Positions 26,574-33,381 of a DNA stretch of 64,000 bases are shown here, piece after piece. A program made the position numbers and the translations under genes. Under the pieces are notes generated by a model. The model had not been told where the DNA came from and made no database searches. It was given only the letters and a program-made list of their open reading frames with translations. Source of the stretch: Pseudonocardia kujensis (GTDB lineage: Bacteria; Actinomycetota; Actinomycetes; Mycobacteriales; Pseudonocardiaceae); contig NZ_JAJSOK010000001.1 of the NCBI RefSeq assembly GCF_021283305.1, positions 186,001 through 250,000 of the forward strand, in the 5' to 3' direction. Position 1 is the first letter of the stretch. Each line of letters begins with the position of its first letter.

Positions 26574-27609
26574 CCGACCGCGAGCGCGGGGCTCGGCAAG
26601 GTCGCGTCGTCGACCACGCCTTCGAGCAGGACCCGCACCGCCTCCGCGGTGCCGGTCTTCGGCGCCCAGCCCAGCTCCAGCCTGGCCCGGCCGGTGTCCA
26701 TGACCGGCGTGCGCACCGCGACGTCGAACCATCCGGCCGACATCGCCAGCGCGTGCAGCCGGAACAGCAGCTCGACGACGGCCCGGGCCAGGTCGTGCGG
26801 CACCGGGACCGGCCGGGCGCCGATCAGCGCGGTGAGTGCCCGCGCGTCGAGCGCGTCGGCGGCGATGTTGAACGCGCCCCGGGAGCGCCGCTCGAGGATC
26901 GCGGCGAACGCGCGGCCGAGGTCGTCGGCGTGCACGAACTGCAGGACCGTGCCCGTCGGCACGGGGAACAGCGGTATCCGGCCGTCGCGCAGCAGGGCGA
27001 GCAGGGCCCGCGGCACGGCCGGGCCGAGGAAGAGCCGGGCCATCTCGCGCGCGGCCTCGCGCTGCACGACCAGCGTCGGCCGGACCCGTGCGACCGCGAC
27101 GCCCGGGTCGTCCCGCTCGAACGCGTCGAGCATCCGCTCCGCGATCAGCTTGTCCCGGCTGTAGGCGGAGCGGGGCTGCCCGGTGACCGGCCAGCTCTCG
27201 TCGACGGGCCGCGCGGCGTCCCTCGGCGCCGAGGCGTAGGCCCCGAGCGACGAGGCGAAGACGAGATGGCCGACGCCGGAGCGGCGGACCGCCCGCAGCA
27301 GCGCCGCGGTGCCGTCGACGTTCGTGCGCCGCATCGACGCCTCGTCGCGCACCGGCTGGATGGCCCACGCGAGGTCGACGACCGCGTCCGCCCCGGCGAA
27401 CACCTCCGCCAGGCGCCGTTCGGCGTCGGCCCGGGTGAGGTCGATCGAGTGCCGTTCGGCGCCGTCGTAGGGCGGGACGGGCGGCGGCGGCACACCGCGT
27501 GCACCCGCATGCCGGGCACCTCCTTCAGCACCCGCAACAGCCCGGTCCCGACGTTCCCCGAGGCGCCGACCACCACTGTGCGCCCGGGGGTGCCTCGCAG
27601 CTCCGGCAT
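26570..27609 (-). pseudogene. NAD-dependent epimerase/dehydratase with an early frameshift
   Basis: The ATG at 27609 opens MPELRGTPGRTVVVGASGNV, GTGLLRVLKEVPGMRVHAVC, a proper Rossmann start. The frame then runs into nonsense, while the next frame takes over at VPPYDGAERHSIDLTRADAE and continues to the normal end (GRARLELGWAPKTGTAEAVR). The switch falls in a GCC/CCG run near 27485-27500, where a one-base change would rejoin the frames. The catalytic SxxxY...YSRDK region is intact downstream. It could be a true frameshift, a slippage site or a sequencing error. Operon with DUF1990. Confidence 0.75.
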
Positions 27610-27668
27610 CGTGCTCCTCCCGTCGTCCCGACAGCGCATTGCCGGTACGGCGCGACTCAACCCCCCCA

Positions 27669-27709
27669 CGCGGAAGGGCCTCCGACCCGTGGTCGGAGGC
27701 CCTTCCGCG
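27669..27709 (-). terminator. Perfect 19-bp hairpin terminator
   Basis: GGAAGGGCCTCCGACC (27672-27687) pairs with GGTCGGAGGCCCTTCC (27691-27706) around a CGT loop, and three more base pairs extend the foot. It lies 20 bp downstream of the lsr2 stop and 60 bp upstream of the epimerase start, so it most likely ends the lsr2 transcript. A run of Cs/Gs rather than Us follows. Confidence 0.85.
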
Positions 27710-27728
27710 ATGGGGGTTCCGGCGATCC

Positions 27729-28223
27729 TCAGCTCGCCGTGGCCACCTTCTTCCGGGTCCGCCGCTTCGGCTTCGCCGCGGATTCCGCCTGCGGTTCCGC
27801 AGCGGCTCCCGAGGAGGCTTCGGGGGCGGGTTCCTGCGTCGCTTCCCGAGGGGCATCCGGCACGGGTTCCGGCGTCGGGGCCGTGGTGTCGCGATTCGCG
27901 TACGCCTCGAGCACGTTCGACGGGATCCGCCCCCGTTCGGAGACCTGGAACCCGGCCGAGAGCGCCCACTCACGAATGGCCGCGTTCTCCTCCCGGGTCT
28001 TGCCCGCGGAGGAGCCGACCCGCGCGTAGTTCCTGCGCCCGGAACCGGAGGGGGCGCGGCGGGCGGCGCCCACGAACGGCGCGAACGCCTCCCGCAGTTC
28101 CGACGCGTGCTGCGCGCTGAGGTCGATCTCGAATTCCTTGCCGTCCACCGTGAACGTGACCGTTTCGTCCGCCCGGCCGCCGTCCAGGTCGTCCACCAGG
28201 GTGATATTCGTAATCTTCGCCAT
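27729..28223 (-). CDS. lsr2: Lsr2 nucleoid-associated protein
   Basis: A 164-aa xenogeneic silencer of actinobacteria. The dimerisation domain is residues 1-60 (MAKITNITLVDDLDGGRADE, TVTFTVDGKEFEIDLSAQHA). The DNA-binding domain (IREWALSAGFQVSERGRIPS, NVLEAY) carries an RGR AT-hook-like motif that inserts in the minor groove of AT-rich DNA. It is longer than the usual 110-115 aa because of a Pro/Glu/Ala tail ending in a basic block (KPKRRTRKKVATAS) that may add non-specific DNA contact. Monocistronic, with its own terminator. Confidence 0.95.
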   Translation of the reverse strand: MAKITNITLVDDLDGGRADETVTFTVDGKEFEIDLSAQHASELREAFAPFVGAARRAPSGSGRRNYARVGSSAGKTREENAAIREWALSAGFQVSERGRIPSNVLEAYANRDTTAPTPEPVPDAPREATQEPAPEASSGAAAEPQAESAAKPKRRTRKKVATAS

Positions 28224-28373
28224 CGTTCACGTCCGATCGCCGTACTCGCGGTTTGCCCCGATTCTCCACGAATTCCGCGAGAAGTCGAGGACGGTCACGC
28301 GGGAGGGGGCATTCGGGTACCGGGAGTGCCATTCGGCGCCCGTTCTCCGGGGGCGACCCGTGAACGAGTGCGA

Positions 28374-29036
28374 TCAGGCGGCGCGGAACTCCACCGGCCG
28401 CTCCGGGGTGGCCTCCGCGAGTGCCTTGCGCGTGCGCTCGGCGTCGTAGTCCTTGCCGTAGACCGGGGTGCCGGGCTGCTGGCGCCAGGACTCCTCGAGC
28501 GGGCCGGCGTCGACGGGGTCGAAGCCCAGCTCGTCGACGAGCGCGGCGACGGTGTCCCTGCCCGGGCCGTCGGCGCCGGCGATCGGCAGCGCGATCCGGC
28601 CCTCGGCGCCGCGCGGCTTCCCGCGCTCCAGCAGGTGCTTCCAGTAGATGCCGTTGAACACCTTGTAGACCGGCGTACCGAGGAGCCCGGCCACCCACAC
28701 GCTCTCCGGGGTGCCGTTCTCGAGCGCCTCGATCCGGCCGTCCCGCTGCTGCGGGTAGTAGTTGTTCGTCTCGATCACGGGCGCGCCCGGTTTGGCCGAG
28801 GACACGATGCCGGGCTCGAGGTCCGGGGTGTTCTTCTGTGGGATGCTGACGATCACGACGTCGGCGTCGGCCGCCGCATCGCGGGCCCACACCGGGGTCG
28901 CGCCGGTCTCCGCGGCCAGCTCCGCCAGGGTCTCCGGGGCCCGGGAGTTCGCCACCCGGACCTCGTGGCCCAGGGCGGTGAGCCGCCGCGTCAGCGTGCC
29001 GCCGATGTGTCCCGCACCGATGATTCCGATCCTCAT
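28374..29036 (-). CDS. NADPH-dependent F420 reductase-like protein
   Basis: A 220-aa NAD(P)-binding protein of the F420_oxidored family. N-terminus MRIGIIGAGHIGGTLTRRLT is a clean GxGxxG Rossmann motif, followed by ALGHEVRVANSRAPETLAEL with the SR dipeptide favouring NADPH. Next come ADVVIVSIPQKNTPD and VIETNNYYPQQRDGRIEALE, seen in the stand-alone actinobacterial group whose members may not use F420. The ATG at 29036 begins the Rossmann strand exactly; a 35-residue upstream extension is not conserved. Partner and substrate unknown. Confidence 0.85.
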   Translation of the reverse strand: MRIGIIGAGHIGGTLTRRLTALGHEVRVANSRAPETLAELAAETGATPVWARDAAADADVVIVSIPQKNTPDLEPGIVSSAKPGAPVIETNNYYPQQRDGRIEALENGTPESVWVAGLLGTPVYKVFNGIYWKHLLERGKPRGAEGRIALPIAGADGPGRDTVAALVDELGFDPVDAGPLEESWRQQPGTPVYGKDYDAERTRKALAEATPERPVEFRAA

Positions 29037-29147
29037 GTCCGCCGCAACCGAGGCCGCGCGGACGACCATTCCCGAGAGGTGACGCAGAGCACTCTGCCGG
29101 CGCGTGCCAGGGTCGAGCCCGGCACTTCTCGCGAAGTGCACGGGCCG

Positions 29148-29927
29148 CTACAGCACCCCGGGGTAGGCGCCGCCGTCGATCAGCAGGTTCTGGCCCGTGA
29201 TGAAGCCGGCCTGCGCGGAGCAGAGGAAGGCGCAGGCGGCGCCGAACTCGGTGGGCTCGCCGAACCGCCCCGCCGGGATCGTCGCCCGCCCGTCCGCCGC
29301 GACCTCGTCCACGCTCACGCCCTGCTGCTCCGCGGTCCGGCGCTGGAGCGAGGCGAGCCGGTCCGTCGCGAAGGAGCCCGGGAGCAGGAAGTTGATCGTG
29401 ACGTTGGCGTGGGCCACCGACCGCGCGACACCGGCGAGGAACCCGGTCAGCCCGGCGCGGGCGCCGCTGGACAGGTCGAGCCCGGCCAGCGGCATCTTCA
29501 CCGAGCCCGAGGTGATGTTGACGATCCGGCCGAACCGGCGCTCCACCATCCCGTCGACGACCGCCTGGACGAGCCGGATCGGGGTGGCCATGTTGGACCG
29601 GACGCCCGCGAGCAGGGCCTCCTCGTCGACCTTCCGGAAGTCCCGGGCGGGCGGGCCGGCGTTGTTGTTCACCAGTACGTCCACGTGCGGCACCGCGGCC
29701 AGCAGCCGCTCGGGGCCGTCCGGGGTGTTCAGGTCCACCCCGACCGGGACCACCTCGGCACCGGTCTCGGCGGCGATCTCGGCGGCCGCCTCCTCGGCAG
29801 CGGCCTGCTCCCGCCCGTTGACGACGACGGTGCACCCCGCGCGGGCCAGCTCCTCGGCGCACGCCCGGCCGAGTCCGCGGGTGGAGGCGCAGACGACGGC
29901 GGTGCGGCCGGCGATCCCCAGGTCCAT
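29148..29927 (-). CDS. SDR family protein with altered catalytic triad
   Basis: A 259-aa FabG-like short-chain dehydrogenase. Cofactor motif VVCASTRGLGRACAEEL (TGxxxGxG variant with SxxGLG) and VLVNNNAGP (NNAG) are clear, as is the Ser of the active site in VNITSGSVKMP. Where YxxxK is expected the protein has LSSGARAGL, so both the catalytic Tyr and Lys are replaced (by hand alignment Ser and Arg). Similar SSGAR/SNGAR members exist, so this is a subfamily, not decay. The start overlaps the aldo-keto reductase stop (TGATG), giving a coupled pair. Confidence 0.85.
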   Translation of the reverse strand: MDLGIAGRTAVVCASTRGLGRACAEELARAGCTVVVNGREQAAAEEAAAEIAAETGAEVVPVGVDLNTPDGPERLLAAVPHVDVLVNNNAGPPARDFRKVDEEALLAGVRSNMATPIRLVQAVVDGMVERRFGRIVNITSGSVKMPLAGLDLSSGARAGLTGFLAGVARSVAHANVTINFLLPGSFATDRLASLQRRTAEQQGVSVDEVAADGRATIPAGRFGEPTEFGAACAFLCSAQAGFITGQNLLIDGGAYPGVL

Positions 29928-30937
29928 CAGACGGGCCGCCGCTTCGGGGTGGAGCGGGCGACGAGCGCGGGATCGCGGGTGACGGCCTCGCCGAGCACGT
30001 CGTCGATCGCGGCCATGGCGTCGGCCGGGATGCGCACGCCCGCGGCCTTCACGTTCTCCTCTACCTGCTCGGGCCGGGAGGCGCCCACCAGGGCGGCGGC
30101 GACGTTGCGGTTCTGCAGCACCCACGCCACCGCGAGCTGGGCCATCGTCAGCCCGAGGTCGCCGGCGATCGGGCGCAGCTTCTGCACGCGGGCGAGGGTG
30201 TCGTCGGCGAGGAACCGCTTGATCGCGTCGCCGCCGCCCTTCTCGTCCGTGGCGCGCGACCCCTCGGGCCAGGCCGCGCCGGGCTGGTACTTGCCGGTGA
30301 GCACGCCCTGCGCGATCGGCGACCACACGATCTGCCCGATCCCCAGCTCCGCGGAGGTGGGCACGACCTCGTCCTCGATGATCCGCCAGAGCATGGAGTA
30401 CTGCGGCTGGCTGGAGACGAGGGAGACGCCGAGGTCGATGGCCAGGGCGTGGGCGCGGCGGATCTGGTCGGCCGTCCACTCGCTCACTCCGATGTAGAGC
30501 GCCTTGCCCGCCCGCACCACGTCGGCGAACGCCTGCATCGTCTCCTCGAGCGGGGTGAACCGGTCGTAGCGGTGCGCCTGGTACAGGTCGACGTAGTCGG
30601 TCCCGAGCCGGCGCAGGCTCCCGTCGATCCCCTCCATGATGTGCTTGCGGGACAGGCCCTGGTCGTTCTTCCCGCGCGGGCCCACCGGCCAGTAGACCTT
30701 CGTGAAGATCTCCAGCGACTCGCGCCGCTCGCCCTTGAGCGCGGCGCCGAGGACCTCCTCCGCCCGGCCGTTGGCGTAGACGTCGGCGGTGTCGAAGCTG
30801 GTGATCCCGTGCTCCAGGGCGGCACGCACGCACTGTGTCGCGACGTCGTTCTCCACCTGCGAGCCGTGCGTCAGCCAGTTGCCGTAGGTGATCTCGGAGA
30901 TCTGCATGCCGGAGCGGCCGAGATGGCGGAAGTCCAT
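29927..30937 (-). CDS. Aldo/keto reductase, Kv-beta-like
   Basis: A 336-aa NADPH-dependent aldo/keto reductase. Catalytic tetrad residues are visible: Asp and Tyr in SFDTADVYANG, Lys in IFTKVYW, His in YQAHRYD. The NADPH site includes GVSEWTADQI and the C-terminal ALVGASRPEQVEENVKA. The QPQYSMLWRIIEDEVVP stretch marks the voltage-gated potassium channel beta-subunit-like/YghZ group acting on aldehydes such as methylglyoxal. ATG 30937 or the ATG nine bases earlier (30946) could start it. Co-transcribed with the SDR gene. Confidence 0.92.
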   Translation of the reverse strand: MDFRHLGRSGMQISEITYGNWLTHGSQVENDVATQCVRAALEHGITSFDTADVYANGRAEEVLGAALKGERRESLEIFTKVYWPVGPRGKNDQGLSRKHIMEGIDGSLRRLGTDYVDLYQAHRYDRFTPLEETMQAFADVVRAGKALYIGVSEWTADQIRRAHALAIDLGVSLVSSQPQYSMLWRIIEDEVVPTSAELGIGQIVWSPIAQGVLTGKYQPGAAWPEGSRATDEKGGGDAIKRFLADDTLARVQKLRPIAGDLGLTMAQLAVAWVLQNRNVAAALVGASRPEQVEENVKAAGVRIPADAMAAIDDVLGEAVTRDPALVARSTPKRRPV

Positions 30938-31042
30938 GGCCTCCATCGTGCACCCGTCGAGGTTCGCCCCCGTCGGGTGAGGCCCGCCCCGGCCACGGCG
31001 ACGACAGTCGCAGCCCCGACGACATCGAGGAGAGGCGGATCC

Positions 31043-31543
31043 ATGACGACGCTGACCGTCTGGAAGTTCGACGACCCGGGCGGCGCCCGGCGCGCGCTGG
31101 ACCTGGTGGAGCGACTGCAGAAGCAGGAGCTGCTGACACTCGACGACGCGGCCGTCGTGACGTGGCCCGAGGACCGCAAGAAGCCGAAGACCGAGCAGCT
31201 GCACAGCATGACGGGGGCCGGCGCGCTGGGCGGCAGCTTCTGGGGCCTGCTGTTCGGGCTGCTGTTCTTCGTCCCGCTGCTCGGCCTGGCGGTCGGTGCG
31301 GCGATGGGCGCCCTCGCGGGCTCCATGTCGGACGTCGGCATCGACGACCGCTTCATCAAGGAGGTCCGCGAGAAGGTCACGCCCGGCACGTCGGCGCTGT
31401 TCCTCATGACCTCGCGTGTCGTGCAGGACAAGGTGCTCGACGAGTTCCGCGGCACCCAGGCCGAGCTGATCTCGACGAACCTCTCGAAGGAGCAGGAGCA
31501 GAAGCTGCGGGAGGTCTTCGCCGAGGAGCACGAGACCGTCTGA
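31043..31543 (+). CDS. DUF1269 family membrane protein
   Basis: A 166-aa protein of the DUF1269 family. N-terminal LTVWKFDDPGGARRALDLVE and WPEDRKKPKTEQL form a ferredoxin-like half. The centre is a Gly/Ala-rich amphipathic membrane segment (GALGGSFWGLLFGLLFFVPL, then GLAVGAAMGALAGSM). The C-terminal part GIDDRFIKEVREKVTPGTSA and LFLMTSR completes the fold. The ATG follows GAGGAGAGGC. These proteins are often induced under stress; molecular role unknown. Followed by a small ORF and a lipid-kinase-like gene on the same strand. Confidence 0.88.
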   Translation: MTTLTVWKFDDPGGARRALDLVERLQKQELLTLDDAAVVTWPEDRKKPKTEQLHSMTGAGALGGSFWGLLFGLLFFVPLLGLAVGAAMGALAGSMSDVGIDDRFIKEVREKVTPGTSALFLMTSRVVQDKVLDEFRGTQAELISTNLSKEQEQKLREVFAEEHETV

Positions 31544-31549
31544 GACGAG

Positions 31550-31813
31550 GTGCTCGGCGTGGCCTCCCCACCACGGGCCCGGGCGTGGGCGTTCGAGGCC
31601 GTCCTGGCCGTGCTGTCGGACGACGTCAACGCCGAGCAGGGCACCGAACGGGCCCGCGCCGTCGCCGCGGCGGTGCTGGCCGAGGCCGGCGTACCCGGTC
31701 TCACCGAGACGGTGGTGGTCCTCTCCTCGACGCTCGCCGAGGCGCTGGAGCGGATCGCCGCCGAGCGCGGTCTGGTCGCGGCCGACCTGGCCGAGATCTG
31801 GTTCGTGGACTGA
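31550..31813 (+). CDS. Hypothetical protein, 87 aa
   Basis: A short Ala/Glu-rich, mostly helical protein (ARAWAFEAVLAVLSDDVNAE, GTERARAVAAAVLAEAGVPG, ending ADLAEIWFVD) with no recognised domain. Two GTG starts are possible (31550 and 31559). Its position 6 bp after DUF1269 and 13 bp before the DAGK-like gene indicates an operon. Confidence 0.55.
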   Translation: MLGVASPPRARAWAFEAVLAVLSDDVNAEQGTERARAVAAAVLAEAGVPGLTETVVVLSSTLAEALERIAAERGLVAADLAEIWFVD

Positions 31814-31826
31814 CGGGAGGCCGGCC

Positions 31827-33191
31827 ATGGCCGGGACGGCGGAGGGCGCGCGGCCGGGCGCGGGACGGCGGGTGGCGGCGGGGGTCGCCCTGCTGGCCGC
31901 GCTCGGCGCGATCGCGCTGGTGATCGTGGCGCTGCTGCAGGAGCCGCTGCGGCTCGTCGCGGCCCCGGTCCTGGTCGGTGTGGCGGTCGCCGCGGGGTGG
32001 ACCGCGCTCGTCCGGCGGGGGGCGTGGCGGATCGTGGCGTGCGCGATCGCGCTGCTGGCCCTCGTCGGCGTGGTCCTGCTCGTGGTGACGGCGTCCGTGC
32101 TGCGCACCGCGGGCGTGGTGGTCCTCGTCCTGGTCGCGGCCAGCCTCGCCCGGGTCGCGCTCGGCCGGGATCTCCTGCCGGCGCCGTCGGGGCTGAAGTC
32201 CGTCCCGCCGGCCGGGCACGGGGTGCTGCTGATGAACCCGCGCTCGGGTGGCGGGAAGGTCGGGCGGTTCGGGCTGGAGGAGGAGGCGCTGCGGCGCGGC
32301 GTCACCCCCGTCGTCCTCGAGCCCGGCGACGACCTGCGCGCCCTCGCCGAGGCGGCCGTCGCCGAGGGGGCCGACGTCCTGGGGATGGCCGGGGGCGACG
32401 GCTCCCAGGCCCTGGTCGCCGACGTCGCGCGACAGCACGACGTACCCCTCGTGGTGATCCCCGCGGGCACCCGCAACCACTTCGCCCTCGACCTCGGCCT
32501 GGACCGCGAGGACGTCGTCGCCGCGCTGGACGCGTTCGGCCCCGCGCTGGAGCGGCGCATCGACCTCGCCGTGCTGGGTGACCGGGTGTTCGTCAACAAC
32601 GCCTCGCTCGGCGTGTACGCGGGCGTCGTCCAGTCCGAGGGCTACCGCGACGCCAAGCTCGCGACCACCGCCCGGATGGCCCCCGACCTGCTCGGGCCCG
32701 GAGCGGAGGGGTCGCACCTGCGCTTCCGTGGCCCGGACGGCGACCTCGGCGGCCCGACCGCGATGGTGCTGGTCTCCAACGGCGACTACCGGTTGGACCG
32801 GCTCGACGGGTTCGGCACGCGGGCGCGGCTCGACGGCGGGGTGCTCGGCGTCGTCACCCTGCGGGTGGAGAAGGGGCGCGACGTCACCGAGATGCTGGCC
32901 GCCCAGGCGACCGGGCGGCTGCGGTCCTTCCACGGGTACCGGCAGTGGAGTGCGCCCGAGTTCGAGGTCGACTCCGACAAGCCCCTGGTCGAGGTGGGGG
33001 TCGACGGCGAGGCGCTGCGCCTGCCGCCCCCGCTGCGGTTCCGGGTGCTCCCCGGGGCCCTGCGGGTCCGGGTGCCCGTCGGATCGCCGGGCGCCGCGCC
33101 GGCGGCGGTCGCGCCGGCGGGGCCGGGTGAGGCGATCGCGGGGCTGCTCCGGGTGCTGCGCGGGCAGCCGGCGGTGCGCCGGCAGGCCTGA
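31827..33191 (+). CDS. Diacylglycerol kinase family lipid kinase with membrane N-terminus
   Basis: A 454-aa protein. Residues of about 15-115 contain three to four transmembrane helices. The DAGK/sphingosine-kinase catalytic domain follows: LLMNPRSGGGKVGRF (nucleotide-binding), GGDGS at 189-193, VIPAGTRNHFALDLGL and FVNNASLGVYAGVVQS. The C-terminal YegS/LCB5-type beta sandwich includes PEFEVDSDKPLVEVGVDGEA. It likely phosphorylates a lipid alcohol at the membrane. Fusion of this domain to N-terminal helices is seen in several actinobacteria. Last gene of the DUF1269 unit. Confidence 0.88.
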   Translation: MAGTAEGARPGAGRRVAAGVALLAALGAIALVIVALLQEPLRLVAAPVLVGVAVAAGWTALVRRGAWRIVACAIALLALVGVVLLVVTASVLRTAGVVVLVLVAASLARVALGRDLLPAPSGLKSVPPAGHGVLLMNPRSGGGKVGRFGLEEEALRRGVTPVVLEPGDDLRALAEAAVAEGADVLGMAGGDGSQALVADVARQHDVPLVVIPAGTRNHFALDLGLDREDVVAALDAFGPALERRIDLAVLGDRVFVNNASLGVYAGVVQSEGYRDAKLATTARMAPDLLGPGAEGSHLRFRGPDGDLGGPTAMVLVSNGDYRLDRLDGFGTRARLDGGVLGVVTLRVEKGRDVTEMLAAQATGRLRSFHGYRQWSAPEFEVDSDKPLVEVGVDGEALRLPPPLRFRVLPGALRVRVPVGSPGAAPAAVAPAGPGEAIAGLLRVLRGQPAVRRQA

Positions 33192-33259
33192 GCACGCGAA
33201 CCGGACGAAGTGCACGGAACTGCGCCGTTCGGAGTCGCTCCGCTCGTCCGCGGCAGGTC

Positions 33260-33290
33260 CCCGACGGGACCTTCGTCCCGCCCGGTCGGG
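33260..33290. terminator. Hairpin in the gap before the LuxR gene
   Basis: GGGAC-CTTC-GTCCC (33266-33279) forms a tight stem with a tetraloop, and outer CCCGAC/GTCGGG segments (33260-33265 and 33285-33290) extend it with a small asymmetric bulge. It lies 69 bp after the lipid-kinase stop and can end that operon. The same gap contains two direct CCGGTCCAG copies (around 33325 and 33349) close to the next start. Confidence 0.5.
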
Positions 33291-33381
33291 CCTCACGCTC
33301 GGCGCCGCGCCGGTTCAGACCGGTCCAGTATCGACCGTTGTTGCCGGTCCAGCAGAGTGCCGGCGTGCGGGGGTGACTTCC

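Noticed and set aside
28374..29036. Assignment as true F420:NADP oxidoreductase
   Set aside because: The Rossmann fold matches, but the F420-binding part cannot be confirmed by eye, so only a family-level name is given.
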